Of a stretch of 64,000 nt of DNA, positions 19,700 through 28,948 are shown piece after piece. The stretch spans positions 1,550,001 through 1,614,000 of the forward strand of contig NZ_JAXCHP010000001.1 in assembly GCF_035984545.1 (NCBI RefSeq), read 5' to 3'. The DNA comes from Cryobacterium sp. GrIS_2_6. GTDB lineage: Bacteria > Actinomycetota > Actinomycetes > Actinomycetales > Microbacteriaceae. The first letter of the stretch is position 1. Each line of letters opens with the position of its first letter. A model generated the notes under the pieces. The model did no database searches. It was not told where the DNA came from and worked only from the letters and a program-made list of their open reading frames with translations. Both the position numbers and the translations under genes were made by a program.

Positions 19700-20075
19700 G
19701 TGTTCCCTCCCCGAGCGAGCCGGTCGCCCCGTCCCCTGACGGTTTCAGGGCGAGCACGTGGGCGTGGACGTGGAACACGGTCTGTCCGGCGGCGGCGCCG
19801 GTATTGAAGACGAGGCGGAACTGTCCGTCGGAAAGCTCGGTGGCGACCCGACCGGCGACGGCAACGAGCTCGGCAAGGAGCCCGGGGTCGCCAGCGGCGA
19901 GCTCGACGACGTTGCGGAACGCCTCTGTCTTGGTCGTGATGACGACGTGCACGGGGGCCTGCGGGTTGATGTCGACGAATGCGATGATGTGTTCGGTCTC
20001 GGCGACGATGGTCGCGGGGATGTCGCGCGCGACGATGCGGCTGAATACGGAGGGTTCTGCGCCGGTTTCTGACAT
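19686..20075 (-). CDS. HIT-family (HINT-like) nucleotide hydrolase
   Basis: Histidine-triad protein of 129 residues with the active motif HVHAHV near residue 103. HINT-type enzymes hydrolyse purine nucleoside phosphoramidates; the physiological substrate is unknown. The N-terminus is short and the last 15 residues are Gly/Ser-rich. It sits between rsmE and phoH, as in many actinomycetes. Confidence 0.93.
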   Translation of the reverse strand: MSETGAEPSVFSRIVARDIPATIVAETEHIIAFVDINPQAPVHVVITTKTEAFRNVVELAAGDPGLLAELVAVAGRVATELSDGQFRLVFNTGAAAGQTVFHVHAHVLALKPSGDGATGSLGEGTLGSV

Positions 20076-20111
20076 GGTTCTATCTTAAGCGGCAGGTCGC
20101 CCTGCCGGGGG

Positions 20112-20885
20112 TCACCACCGGTCGAGGGCGGCGTTGAGCACGGCGAGGGCGGCGGGCCCGGCCGTCGACGTGCGCAGCACTGTGTCGCCGAGGCGCACCC
20201 GCAAGGCCCCGGCGGCTTCGAGCATCTCGAGTTCCGAGGCGGCGATGCCCCCCTCCGGACCGACGACGAGCACGATGTCCCGCGCCGCGGTTGCCTGGAC
20301 ATCGGCCGCGTCGGCCGCGTCGTCAACCGACGGCAACCGGGTCAGCCGGATGTCGGCGGTGGGCTCGAGGAGGAGCATCCGCGTGCCCTGCGCCAGCACG
20401 GCGAGTTGTTTGGTGCTCGTGAGGTCGGCGACGTCGGGAAGCCAGGGCCGAATCGATTGCTTGGACGCCTCGCGTACGATGGCGCGCCAACGCTCCCTTC
20501 CCTTGACGACCTTCTGGCCCTCCCAGCGTGTCACCGAGCGGGCGGCCGCCCACGGAACGACGCCGTCGACGCCGAGTTCGGTCGCGGCCTGCACCGCCAT
20601 CTCGTCGCGGTCGCCCTTGGCGAGTGCCTGCACAAGGCGGATGCGCGGGCTCGGCCTCGCGACGCTCCGCGCGCTGTCGATCCGCAGGGCCAGCCGTCCG
20701 GGCTCCGCCTCCTCGACGGTCGTCTCCAGGAGCAGGCCTGACCCGTTCCCGGCGATCAGGTGCTCCCCCGGCCGGACCCTGCTCACGGTGACCGCGTGCC
20801 TGGCCTCCGCACCGGTGATGGTCGCGACGGCTCCGACTGGGCAGTCCTCCGCGCGGAGGGACTCGTCGATGAAGAAGTGCGCCAT
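20112..20885 (-). CDS. rsmE: 16S rRNA (uracil-1498-N3)-methyltransferase RsmE
   Basis: SPOUT methyltransferase of 257 residues that methylates U1498 of 16S rRNA using S-adenosylmethionine. There is an N-terminal PUA-like domain (about 1-75) and the trefoil-knot SAM site with VVGPEGGI (about 205) and LGDTVLRTSTA (about 230). ATG 20885 lies four bases after the dnaJ stop; a longer open frame into dnaJ is rejected. Confidence 0.94.
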   Translation of the reverse strand: MAHFFIDESLRAEDCPVGAVATITGAEARHAVTVSRVRPGEHLIAGNGSGLLLETTVEEAEPGRLALRIDSARSVARPSPRIRLVQALAKGDRDEMAVQAATELGVDGVVPWAAARSVTRWEGQKVVKGRERWRAIVREASKQSIRPWLPDVADLTSTKQLAVLAQGTRMLLLEPTADIRLTRLPSVDDAADAADVQATAARDIVLVVGPEGGIAASELEMLEAAGALRVRLGDTVLRTSTAGPAALAVLNAALDRW

Positions 20886-20889
20886 CCGG

Positions 20890-22002
20890 TTAGACGCGGA
20901 ACCGGTCGCGGAGCTTCGCGAAGAGTCCCTGCTGCACCGCACTGAGCGCGGGCGCCGGGGACTTGTGCCTCGCGGCGAACTGTTCGATCAGTTCCCGCTC
21001 CTTGTGGTCGAGCTTGGTCGGCGTCACGACGTGGATTCCCACCTTGAGGTCGCCGCGGCCATTGCCGCGGAGGCGCGAGACTCCGCGGTCCTTGACCGTG
21101 ATGACTTCGGAGCCCTGCACTCCGGCACGGATCTCGACGGTGATGTCCCCGTCGAGGGCCTTGACCGTTGTGGTCGTGCCGAGGATCGCATCCGTCATGG
21201 GCACGTCGAGGGTGCAGAGCAGGTCGTCACCGTCGCGGCTGAACACGTCGTGGTGGCGAACCTTCATTTCGAGGTACAGGTCGCCATTGGGGCCGCCGGC
21301 CGGTCCGGCCTCTCCGCTCCCGGGCATCTGCAGGCGCAGGCCGGTGTCGACGCCGGCGGGGATGTCGACCGGAACCGTGCGGCGGGCGCGGACGCGGCCC
21401 TGGCCCTGGCAGGTCACGCACGGGGTTGCGATGATCGTGCCGAAACCGCGGCAGGAGCCGCAGGGGCTCGAGGTCATCACATTGCCGAGCAGGGAGCGCA
21501 CGGCGCGCTGGATGGTGCCGGTGCCGTGGCAGATGTCGCACGTGACGGGGGCGGTTCCCGGCTGGCAGCAGGTTCCGCTGCAGGTCGCGCAGACGATGGC
21601 CGTGTCGACCTCGAGGTCGCGGTGGGTTCCGAAGATGATCTCGTCGAGGTCGAGTTCGACCCGGATCAGGGCGTCCTGGCCGCGTTCGCGGCGAGACTTC
21701 GGTCCACGGCTGCCGCCGCCTCCTCCGAAGAAGGTCTCGAAGATGTCGCCGAAGTTGCCGAAGTTGCCGTCGAACCCGGCGTTTCCGCCCGTGCGGCCGT
21801 TGCCGCCGTGGTCGTAGTTGTCGCGCTGCTTCGGGTCGCTCAGCACGTCGTAGGCGTGCGTGACGAGCTTGAACCGCTCCGACGCGTCTGCGCCGGGGTT
21901 CACGTCGGGGTGGAGCTGGCGGGCGAGGCGCCGGTACGCCTTCTTGATTTCGTCGGTAGTGGCATCGCGGGCGACGCCGAGTACTTCGTAATGGTCAGCC
22001 AA
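20890..22002 (-). CDS. dnaJ: Chaperone DnaJ (DnaJ2 type, linked to hrcA)
   Basis: Hsp40 co-chaperone of 370 residues: J domain with HPD at about residue 33, a Gly/Phe-rich linker (about 70-100), four zinc-finger repeats ([32 protein letters not shown]) and C-terminal substrate-binding domains. The first repeat ends in Cys instead of the usual final Gly. It lies 62 bases after hrcA and should share the CIRCE-controlled promoter. This is the second actinobacterial dnaJ, not the one in the dnaK operon. Confidence 0.95.
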   Translation of the reverse strand: MADHYEVLGVARDATTDEIKKAYRRLARQLHPDVNPGADASERFKLVTHAYDVLSDPKQRDNYDHGGNGRTGGNAGFDGNFGNFGDIFETFFGGGGGSRGPKSRRERGQDALIRVELDLDEIIFGTHRDLEVDTAIVCATCSGTCCQPGTAPVTCDICHGTGTIQRAVRSLLGNVMTSSPCGSCRGFGTIIATPCVTCQGQGRVRARRTVPVDIPAGVDTGLRLQMPGSGEAGPAGGPNGDLYLEMKVRHHDVFSRDGDDLLCTLDVPMTDAILGTTTTVKALDGDITVEIRAGVQGSEVITVKDRGVSRLRGNGRGDLKVGIHVVTPTKLDHKERELIEQFAARHKSPAPALSAVQQGLFAKLRDRFRV

Positions 22003-22064
22003 AGCTGGCTCTCCTAGGTCTGTTTTCGTAGGTGTGCGGCGTGGGGGCTGGTCGAGGGACTCGC

Positions 22065-23078
22065 CTATTCGAGCAGGCGGGACAGGTAGCGGGCGACGGC
22101 ACGGACGGCCGCCATGTTGTTCGAGTAGTCCATCCGGGTGGGGCCCAGGACGCCGAGGCGGGCAAGGTCTCCACCCTGCGAGCTGTAGCCGCTGGTCAGC
22201 ACGCTGGTCTCGGAGAGGCCGAATGGCGCGTTCTCCCTGCCGATACTCACCGACACCCCGTGCTGGTCTGTCGCCATCTCGCCGAAGAGGCGCAGCAGGA
22301 CGACCTGCTCCTCGATGGCCTCGAGCACCGGGTAGATGCTCCCGGTGAAGTCTTCCTCCGTGCGCACGAGGTTCGCGGCGCCGGCCATCACCAGCCGCTC
22401 CTGCCGGTTCGCACCCACCTGGTCGCGAAGGGTGAGGGTGACCAGGGAGACAACGTCCGGTTGCTCGCCGGCCAGGTCGGCGGCATCGGTGAGCGCGATC
22501 GCTGCTGCGCTCATGCTGAGGCCGACAACCGCGGCGTTGAGACGGGCGCGGAGGCGCACCAGCAGCTGCTCCTCGAGCGGCCGGGGCAACTCGATCACGC
22601 GTTGCTCGACCCGGCCGGCATCAGTGATCAGCACGGACAGGAGCCGGGTCTCCGAGAGCGCCACGAGCTCGATGTGGCGCACCTTCGCACGGGACAGCGA
22701 GGGGTACTGCACGAGCGCGACCTGGTGGGTGAGCTGGGAGAGCAACCGGACGCTGCGGGCGAGGACCTCGTCGAGGTCTGCGGACTGCCCGAGGAACGTT
22801 TCGATGGCCTGGCGCTGCGCCGCGGAGAGCGGGCGCAGATCGGCGAGGTGATCGACGAAGAGCCGGTACCCCTTGTCGGTCGGGATCCGCCCTGAGGAGG
22901 TGTGCGGGGCGATGATGAGCTCCTCCTCCTCGAGGAGAGCCATGTCATTGCGAATGGTCGCCGCCGACACTCCGAAGGAATGCCGGTCAACGATGGTTTT
23001 TGACCCGACGGGCTCGCGCGAGGCGACGTAGTCTTGAACAATGACCCGCAGAACTTCGAGGCTGCGATCCGAAACCAT
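22065..23078 (-). CDS. hrcA: Heat-inducible transcription repressor HrcA
   Basis: Repressor of 337 residues that binds CIRCE operators and represses groE/dnaJ-type genes. N-terminal winged helix (residues about 1-75, [16 protein letters not shown] and [11 protein letters not shown]), then an inserted domain and a GAF-like C-terminal domain. ATG 23078 is chosen because AAGGAGG lies ten bases upstream. A CIRCE site 43 bases before the start implies autoregulation. Confidence 0.96.
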   Translation of the reverse strand: MVSDRSLEVLRVIVQDYVASREPVGSKTIVDRHSFGVSAATIRNDMALLEEEELIIAPHTSSGRIPTDKGYRLFVDHLADLRPLSAAQRQAIETFLGQSADLDEVLARSVRLLSQLTHQVALVQYPSLSRAKVRHIELVALSETRLLSVLITDAGRVEQRVIELPRPLEEQLLVRLRARLNAAVVGLSMSAAAIALTDAADLAGEQPDVVSLVTLTLRDQVGANRQERLVMAGAANLVRTEEDFTGSIYPVLEAIEEQVVLLRLFGEMATDQHGVSVSIGRENAPFGLSETSVLTSGYSSQGGDLARLGVLGPTRMDYSNNMAAVRAVARYLSRLLE

Positions 23079-23120
23079 GACTGAATCGCCTCCTTTCCGG
23101 GTGACTGGGTGCCGGCGACT

Positions 23121-23147
23121 TTGGCACTCACAGCGTTTGACTGCCAA
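23121..23147. promoter_or_regulatory. CIRCE operator (HrcA binding site) upstream of hrcA
   Basis: TTGGCACTC, nine spacer bases, then GACTGCCAA. The consensus is TTAGCACTC-N9-GAGTGCTAA; this site keeps the 9-9-9 layout with one mismatch between its own arms. It lies between hrcA and the divergent DUF4870 gene, so HrcA could affect both. Confidence 0.88.
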
Positions 23148-23245
23148 TCATATCGCGACACACGGGGACACCCCCATTGCTAGCGGATGATTGGGCGCAG
23201 TACCTTGAGTCTTGTAACGGTCCCCCATCCGCACGGAAAGGCACG

Positions 23246-23668
23246 ATGATGAGCAATTCAACCGGTAACAACGGCGACGATCCGAACCTGGGCCAGCGCC
23301 CCCCGCAGCAGCCATACCAGCCGGCAGCACCCACACCCGTTGCCGCTGCTCCCCTCACCGAGACCGAGGACCGCCAGTGGGCGTCCTTCGCGCACCTCGG
23401 CGGCATCATCGGCCCGCTCCCCTCCCTGATCATCTGGCTCGTGTTCAAGGATCGCGGTCGCTTCACCGCCCAGGAAGGCAAGGAAGCCCTGAACTTCCAG
23501 ATCACGATCGCCATCCTCTACGTGATCGGCTCGATCCTCCCGTTCGTCGGTGCCCTGATCATCTTCGCCGCCTGGGTCGTGGCGATCATCTTCTCGATCC
23601 TCGGGTTCCTGAAGGCGAAGGACGGCCAGGCCTACCGCTACCCCTTCGCCCTGCGTCTCATCAAGTAG
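23246..23668 (+). CDS. DUF4870 (Tic20-like) membrane protein
   Basis: Small membrane protein of 140 residues: Pro/Gln-rich cytoplasmic N-terminus (1-38), then the DUF4870 signature (DRQWASFAHLGGIIGPLP) and three hydrophobic helices, ending in a short cytosolic tail with YPFALRLIK. The family is widespread and of unknown function. ATG 23246 or 23249 follows GGAAAGG. It is divergent from hrcA. A second, shorter copy follows 81 bases downstream. Confidence 0.85.
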   Translation: MMSNSTGNNGDDPNLGQRPPQQPYQPAAPTPVAAAPLTETEDRQWASFAHLGGIIGPLPSLIIWLVFKDRGRFTAQEGKEALNFQITIAILYVIGSILPFVGALIIFAAWVVAIIFSILGFLKAKDGQAYRYPFALRLIK

Positions 23669-23749
23669 CGCAGCGACCGGCGGAACCTCAAACCACCCGG
23701 AGTATCTCGCGGGACAAGCACGACCAGATAACGCGTCCAAGGAGCCCGA

Positions 23750-24124
23750 ATGTCCACACCACCCCCCGCCAATGCCTACCAGCCCGTTACGCCGATGAAC
23801 CCGTCGGACGAACGCTTGTGGGCCACCCTGATCCACGTGGGCGGAATCCTCTTCGAGTTCGTGCCCGCGCTCATCGGTTACCTCGTGCTCAAGGACCGCG
23901 GCCCGTTCATCCGCGCGCACGCGGCGACGGCGCTCAACTTCCAGATCACCCTGGCCATCGCCTACGTGGTCAGCGGAGTGCTGACGCTGGCGCTGGTCGG
24001 GTTCCTGCTGCTGCCCGCCGTCTGGGTCCTGAGCGTTGTCTTCAGCATCATCGCTGCCCTCGCGGCCAACAAGGGCGAGTACTACACCTACCCGCTCACC
24101 CTCACCCTCAAGTTCGTAAGCTAG
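23750..24124 (+). CDS. DUF4870 (Tic20-like) membrane protein, second copy
   Basis: Product of 124 residues with the same layout as the previous gene: short Pro-rich N-terminus, DERLWATLIHVGGILFEFVP, three helices, and the ending YPLTLTLKF. The shared motif KDRGPFIRAHAATALNFQITLAIAY aligns with the first copy, so this is a tandem duplication that has diverged. AAGGAG lies six bases before the ATG. Function unknown. Confidence 0.87.
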   Translation: MSTPPPANAYQPVTPMNPSDERLWATLIHVGGILFEFVPALIGYLVLKDRGPFIRAHAATALNFQITLAIAYVVSGVLTLALVGFLLLPAVWVLSVVFSIIAALAANKGEYYTYPLTLTLKFVS

Positions 24125-24135
24125 ACCGCAGCACC

Positions 24136-25362
24136 TTAATCCGCGAGAAGCCGTCGTACGACGGCGTCCGCGAGAAGCCGTCCTCTCCTGGTCAGTTCGA
24201 CCGTCCCGGACAGGGCGGCTTTCGCGTTGACGAGCTCATCGGCGATGAGACCGGCGACCTCGCGACGACCGAGCGGCGAAAGCGAGTCGATCCGGATACC
24301 CTCCCGGATGCGGGTGAGCAGCAGGACCCGCTCGACCTCGCGGGTGGTGTCGTCGAGGGTCTCTCGCCCTGCGGCCGGTGAGTCGCCGGCGAGGATCCGG
24401 TCGGCGTATGCGGAGGGGTGCTTGACGTTCCACCAGCGCACGCCGCCGACGTGGCTGTGCGCACCGGGTCCCACCCCCCACCAGTCCTGGCTGCGCCAGT
24501 ATGCGAGGTTGTGCCTGGACCGGTGCGCGGCATCCGTCGCCCAGTTGCTGACCTCGTACCAGCCGTAGCCGGCCGCCTCGAGGAGTTCGTCGGCGAGTTC
24601 GTAGTACTCGGCCTGGGTGTCCTCGTCGACGGGGGCGAGTTCGCCGCGGCGGATCTGCCTTGCGAGCTTCGTGCCGTCCTCGACGATGAGCGAGTATGCG
24701 CTGATGTGGTTCGGGGACAGGCCGATGGCCTGTTCGAGGCTCGCGCGCCAGTCGGCGCCGGTCTCCCCCGGCGTTCCGTAGATGAGGTCGAGGCTGACGT
24801 CGAGCCCGGCGTCGCGGGCCCACCCGGTGACGAGCGGGATGCGTTCCGGGTCGTGGGTGCGCTCGAGGGTCGCGAGCACCCGGGGCACGGCGGACTGCAT
24901 GCCGAAGGAGACCCTGGTGAAGCCGGCGGCGGCGAGGCTCGTGAGGTAGGCGGCGTCGACGGAGTCCGGGTTGGCTTCCGTGGTCACCTCCGCCCCCGCG
25001 GCGAGGCCCCAGGTGTCGCGGACGGCGTCGAGCATCCGCACCAGGTCCCCGGCGGGGAGCAGCGTCGGGGTGCCGCCGCCGAAGAACACCGTCGCGGCTT
25101 CCCTGCCCGGTACCCCCGAGTCGCGGAGGATGCGCCCTGCTGACTCGACCTCGGCGACGGCCTGTCCTGCGTAGTCGTGCTGGGACGCTCCGCGCAGCTC
25201 GGTCGCGGTGTAGGTGTTGAAGTCGCAGTAGCCGCAGCGCACCCGGCAGAACGGCACATGCAGGTACACGCCGAAGTCGCGCTCGGAGGCTCCGACGGCG
25301 GCGGATGCCGGGAGGAGGCCGTCGCGCGGGGCCGGATCGCCGAGGGGAAGGGCGCTGCCCAT
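24136..25362 (-). CDS. hemW: Radical SAM heme chaperone HemW
   Basis: Radical-SAM protein of 408 residues with the [4Fe-4S] motif CRVRCGYC (CxxxCxxC, about residues 38-45), the downstream GGGTPTLLP (SAM binding) and a C-terminal HemN-like domain. It was formerly called coproporphyrinogen oxidase-like; HemW instead delivers heme to respiratory proteins. A heme-handling role fits the cytochrome bd genes elsewhere in the window, but they are not linked. It lies two bases after the DUF1990 gene, in an operon with lepA. Confidence 0.92.
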   Translation of the reverse strand: MGSALPLGDPAPRDGLLPASAAVGASERDFGVYLHVPFCRVRCGYCDFNTYTATELRGASQHDYAGQAVAEVESAGRILRDSGVPGREAATVFFGGGTPTLLPAGDLVRMLDAVRDTWGLAAGAEVTTEANPDSVDAAYLTSLAAAGFTRVSFGMQSAVPRVLATLERTHDPERIPLVTGWARDAGLDVSLDLIYGTPGETGADWRASLEQAIGLSPNHISAYSLIVEDGTKLARQIRRGELAPVDEDTQAEYYELADELLEAAGYGWYEVSNWATDAAHRSRHNLAYWRSQDWWGVGPGAHSHVGGVRWWNVKHPSAYADRILAGDSPAAGRETLDDTTREVERVLLLTRIREGIRIDSLSPLGRREVAGLIADELVNAKAALSGTVELTRRGRLLADAVVRRLLAD

Positions 25363-25364
25363 CG

Positions 25365-26012
25365 TCAGACCGCGCCGACCGGGTGCAGGGCGCGCAGGTA
25401 GCGGGCGGTGTACTTGGCCTGCTGCATGCGGACGATCGGCCAGGCGAGCCGGTAGTACCAGGTGCTCGGACGTGAGAAGGCCCGGATCGTCAGCCAGACG
25501 GAGTCGTCGGCCTGCCGGTCGACGATGAACGCCTCCTCGCCGCTCGCGGGGTGGCCGGCGAGGGTGCCGTAGCCGAAACCGATGCGGTCGGTCTCGTCGA
25601 TGACGTAGACGACGCGTACGGGCGAGTCGACGGTGAACGGGCCCACCGCCACCGAGAGGCGCGCGGACATGCCGTTGACGATGTACGGGGTGCCGTCGTC
25701 GGCGAACGTCGCCTCGTCGACCGGGTGCTCCTGGTTCGCCGAGGGGGTGCCGTCGGCGTTGAATACGATCCCGGAGTACTGGACGCCGGTGCTCTGCTGG
25801 AGGTCGGTGACGGTCATGCCACTGCCGAGCTGCACGCCCCAGGTCATCAGGAGCGCGGCGGCGGTCCGGAACCGCACTTCACCGCTGCCGAGGCGCACGG
25901 TGCGTTCGAGCGGCCGGTAACCGCGCGGCGGGTACCGGAGCAGGTCAGAGGCGAGGGTGCCGCCGATCGCCGCATAGGTGACGGCCGCGTCGGTGAAGGT
26001 GGAACGCCGCAT
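25365..26012 (-). CDS. DUF1990 family protein
   Basis: Product of 215 residues matching DUF1990 (opening TYAAIGGTL, then YRPLERTVRLGSGEVRF, and GFGYGTLAGHPASGEEAF near the C-terminus). It is soluble, with no catalytic motif I can name. Relatives occur widely in actinomycetes and cyanobacteria without a proven function. It lies between lepA (four bases) and hemW (two bases), so it is co-transcribed with them. Confidence 0.88.
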   Translation of the reverse strand: MRRSTFTDAAVTYAAIGGTLASDLLRYPPRGYRPLERTVRLGSGEVRFRTAAALLMTWGVQLGSGMTVTDLQQSTGVQYSGIVFNADGTPSANQEHPVDEATFADDGTPYIVNGMSARLSVAVGPFTVDSPVRVVYVIDETDRIGFGYGTLAGHPASGEEAFIVDRQADDSVWLTIRAFSRPSTWYYRLAWPIVRMQQAKYTARYLRALHPVGAV

Positions 26013-26016
26013 CCGC

Positions 26017-27870
26017 CTACTTCTTCTCTTTCTTGGCCGGCTCGTCCCCCGAGAGCGCGGCGATGAAGGCCTCCTGCGGCACCTCGACGCGGCCGACCAT
26101 CTTCATGCGCTTCTTGCCCTCTTTCTGCTTCTCGAGCAGCTTGCGCTTGCGGGAGATGTCGCCGCCGTAACACTTGGCGAGGACGTCCTTGCGGATGGCG
26201 CTGATCGATTCGCGGGCGATGATGCGGGCGCCGATCGCGGCCTGGATCGGAACGTCGAACTGCTGCCGTGGGATGAGCTTCCGCAGCCGCCCGGTCATCA
26301 GCACGCCGTAGTCGTATGCCTTGTCGCGGTGCACGATGGCGCTGAACGCGTCCACCTGCTCGCCCTGGAGCAGGATGTCGACCTTGACCAGGTCTGCCTC
26401 CTGCGAGCCGATCGGTTCGTAGTCGAGCGAGGCGTACCCGGCGGTCTTGCTCTTCAGCTGGTCGAAGAAGTCGAAGACGATCTCACCGAGCGGCATCGTG
26501 TAGCGGATCTCGACCCGGTCCTCACCGAGGTATTCCATGCCGAGCAGGGTGCCGCGGCGGCCCTGGCAGAGCTCCATGATGACGCCGACGTAGTCCTTGG
26601 GCGCGAGGATCGCCGCCTTGACGATCGGTTCCTCGACCTTGGCGATCTTGCCGTCAGGGAACTCGCTCGGGTTCGTCACGGTGACGGTCTTCTTGTCGTC
26701 GGTCGAGACCTCGTAGATCACGCTCGGGGCCGTCGTGATCAGGTCGAGGTTGAACTCGCGGTCGAGGCGCTCGGTGATGATCTCGAGGTGCAGCAGCCCG
26801 AGGAACCCGCAGCGGAACCCGAAGCCGAGGGCGACGGATGTCTCCGGCTCGTAGACGAGGGAGGCATCGGAGAGCTTGAGCTTGTCAAGTGCTTCACGGA
26901 GGGCCGGGTAGTCGCTGCCGTCGATCGGGTACAGGCCGGAGAACACCATCGGCTTGGGCTCCGTGTAGCCGGGGAGGGCGACGGTTGCCGGGCGCAGCGC
27001 GGTCGTGACGGTGTCGCCGACCTTGGACTGGCGGACGTCCTTCACGCCGGTGATCAGGTAGCCGACCTCGCCGACGCCGAGACCCTTGCTCGGGGTCGGC
27101 TCCGGGCTCGTCACGCCGATCTCGAGGATCTCGTGCGTCGCCCGGGTGGACATCATCTGGATCTTCTCGCGCGGGCTGAGCTTGCCGTCGATCATGCGGA
27201 CGTAGGTGACGACGCCGCGGTAGCTGTCGTAGACCGAGTCGAAGATCATCGCGCGGGCGGGGGCGTCCGGGTCGCCGACGGGGGCGGGAATGAGCCGGGT
27301 GGCACGGTCGAGCAGTTCGGCGACGCCGACTCCGGTCTTGCCCGAGACGCGCAGCACGTCCTCCGGCTTGCCGCCGATCAGGCTCGCGAGTTCCTTCGCG
27401 TACTTGTCGGGATCCGCGGCGGGGAGGTCGATCTTGTTGAGCACCGGGATGATCGTGAGGTCGTTCTCGAGGGCAAGGTAGAGGTTCGCGAGGGTCTGGG
27501 CTTCGATGCCCTGGGCCGCGTCGACGAGCAGGATGGCACCCTCGCAGGCCGCGAGGCTCCGGGAGACCTCGTAGGTGAAGTCGACATGACCGGGGGTGTC
27601 GATCATGTTGAGCGCGTAGGCCTGGCCGTCGAGTTCCCAGGGCATCCTCACGGCCTGGCTCTTGATCGTGATGCCGCGTTCGCGTTCGATGTCCATGCGG
27701 TCGAGGTACTGGGCCCGCATCAGGCGGTCGTCGACGACGCCGGTGATCTGCAGCATCCGGTCGGCGAGGGTGGACTTGCCGTGGTCGATGTGCGCGATGA
27801 TGCAGAAGTTACGGATGAATGCCGGCGGTGTTGCGGCCGGCAGGAACGCCGTGAGGGGTCTGGGTGACAT
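26017..27870 (-). CDS. lepA: Elongation factor 4 (LepA)
   Basis: Ribosome-associated GTPase of 617 residues. G1 is [10 protein letters not shown]3 DTPGH, G4 NKIDLP. The EF-G-like domains and LepA-specific C-terminal domain end in a Lys-rich tail. ATG 27870 begins [22 protein letters not shown], after which similarity starts; the open frame extends about 230 codons further upstream but overlaps unrelated sequence on the other strand. It heads a lepA-DUF1990-hemW operon. Confidence 0.95.
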   Translation of the reverse strand: MSPRPLTAFLPAATPPAFIRNFCIIAHIDHGKSTLADRMLQITGVVDDRLMRAQYLDRMDIERERGITIKSQAVRMPWELDGQAYALNMIDTPGHVDFTYEVSRSLAACEGAILLVDAAQGIEAQTLANLYLALENDLTIIPVLNKIDLPAADPDKYAKELASLIGGKPEDVLRVSGKTGVGVAELLDRATRLIPAPVGDPDAPARAMIFDSVYDSYRGVVTYVRMIDGKLSPREKIQMMSTRATHEILEIGVTSPEPTPSKGLGVGEVGYLITGVKDVRQSKVGDTVTTALRPATVALPGYTEPKPMVFSGLYPIDGSDYPALREALDKLKLSDASLVYEPETSVALGFGFRCGFLGLLHLEIITERLDREFNLDLITTAPSVIYEVSTDDKKTVTVTNPSEFPDGKIAKVEEPIVKAAILAPKDYVGVIMELCQGRRGTLLGMEYLGEDRVEIRYTMPLGEIVFDFFDQLKSKTAGYASLDYEPIGSQEADLVKVDILLQGEQVDAFSAIVHRDKAYDYGVLMTGRLRKLIPRQQFDVPIQAAIGARIIARESISAIRKDVLAKCYGGDISRKRKLLEKQKEGKKRMKMVGRVEVPQEAFIAALSGDEPAKKEKK

Positions 27871-27990
27871 GATCCGGTAATTCTCCCATAGCTCAGGCCC
27901 GCCGCGGGTTTCGCCCGCGGAGAGCTCATCGCGCCCCACTAGGCTTTCCGATAATCGGCCGGGTCGCGCCGGCCCCTCTGGAGGACCGAT

Positions 27991-28440
27991 GACAATCCCG
28001 AGCGGGTGATCGGTCTCGTGGCGGCGGCCTGCAGCTTCATTCCGGCCGGTCCGGGGCTTGAGATCTACCGGTGGTTGGCCAGAGTGATCCGTCGCCTCCC
28101 CCACCAGGGCCTGTGGATGCACACAACGCTTGTGCGCCTTCTGCTGCCCCGGGAGGGCGCGCTCGAAGCCCTCGCCGGCGGCGTGCCGCTCGGTGTCATG
28201 GATGCCGGACTCAGCGCGACCGCGACCCTCCAGCCCGTGCGGAGCCTGGCCGAATACCCCGGGCCGGTCTGGCTGGTCAACGGCGCCTTCGACCAGTTTC
28301 GCCTGCACGAGAAACGGTTCCTCGCCGCGTGCCCGAACGGGTATCTCATCGTCGTCCCCCGGGCCTCGCACCTGGTCAGCCTCGCCCAGCCGGACCGCTT
28401 CGCGGCGATCCTGGGCCGGATCCTGGCCGGGCTCCCATGA
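27991..28440 (+). pseudogene. Alpha/beta-hydrolase, 5'-truncated remnant
   Basis: The frame holds only the C-terminal half of an alpha/beta-hydrolase, beginning at [13 protein letters not shown], which in complete proteins directly follows the nucleophile-elbow helix. The acid (GAFDQFR) and the His (RASHLVSL) remain; the GxSxG serine is absent. An in-frame TAA lies 30-40 bases upstream. A GGAGG-N3-ATG sequence at 27981-27993 is out of frame and would give a six-codon product. Translation from GTG 28006 would make an inactive 144-residue protein. Most likely a deletion remnant. Confidence 0.72.
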
Positions 28441-28468
28441 GGTTCGTGGCATTGATCGTCCGCCCCGA

Positions 28469-28498
28469 TTGTCGGCCCGAGCGATTAACTGGTATCGT
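28469..28498 (+). promoter_or_regulatory. rpsT promoter
   Basis: -35 TTGTCG (28469-28474) and -10 TATCGT (28493-28498) with 18 bases between. This leaves a leader of about 100 bases before rpsT, long enough for S20 autoregulation. Confidence 0.5.
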
Positions 28499-28606
28499 TG
28501 CCTGTTGGCTTGCGTGTTGGGTCCCACCCCACCACGATTTTGCCGTACGGCGCCCTCTACCGCCACGCGGCCCATCCGAACAAGAACCTAACGAAAGCGT
28601 ATAAAC

Positions 28607-28870
28607 GTGGCAAATATCAAGTCGCAGATCAAGCGAATTGGCACCAACAAGAAGGCCCAGGAGCGCAACAAGGCGGTCAAGAGCGAGTTCAAGACCGCCG
28701 TTCGCGCTGCGCGCCTCGCTGTCACCTCCGGCGACAAGGACAAGGCTGTCGCCAGCCTCGCGATTGCGTCGAAGAAGCTCGACAAGGCCGTCAGCAAGGG
28801 TGTCATCCACCGCAACCAGGCTGCAAACAAGAAGTCGGCGCTCGCCAAGTCCGTCGGCGCGCTCGTCTAG
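28607..28870 (+). CDS. rpsT: 30S ribosomal protein S20
   Basis: Basic protein of 87 residues with the S20 helical pattern ([20 protein letters not shown] start, [15 protein letters not shown] end). It binds 16S rRNA early in 30S assembly. It has its own promoter and a strong terminator, so it is a monocistronic unit, as in other actinomycetes next to lepA and holA. Confidence 0.97.
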   Translation: MANIKSQIKRIGTNKKAQERNKAVKSEFKTAVRAARLAVTSGDKDKAVASLAIASKKLDKAVSKGVIHRNQAANKKSALAKSVGALV

Positions 28871-28907
28871 TCTCCGCACTACCCGGCCGGATTTCCGGCT
28901 CGCGAAT

Positions 28908-28937
28908 AAGCCCCCGCCGAACGACGGGGGCTTTTTT
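28908..28937 (+). terminator. Rho-independent terminator of rpsT
   Basis: Stem AAGCCCCCG (28908-28916) with CGGGGGCTT (28925-28933), an eight-base loop and a run of six T. It is the clearest intrinsic terminator in the window. Confidence 0.92.
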
Positions 28938-28948
28938 CGTGTCTGCCG

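Noticed and set aside
27981..28011. GGAGG-ATG start at 27991 as a real short gene
   Set aside because: It encodes only six codons before a stop; it is better explained as a deletion scar before the hydrolase remnant.
27871..28575. N-terminal extension of lepA by about 230 codons
   Set aside because: No EF4 family member has it, and it overlaps the hydrolase remnant on the other strand; ATG 27870 gives the normal length.
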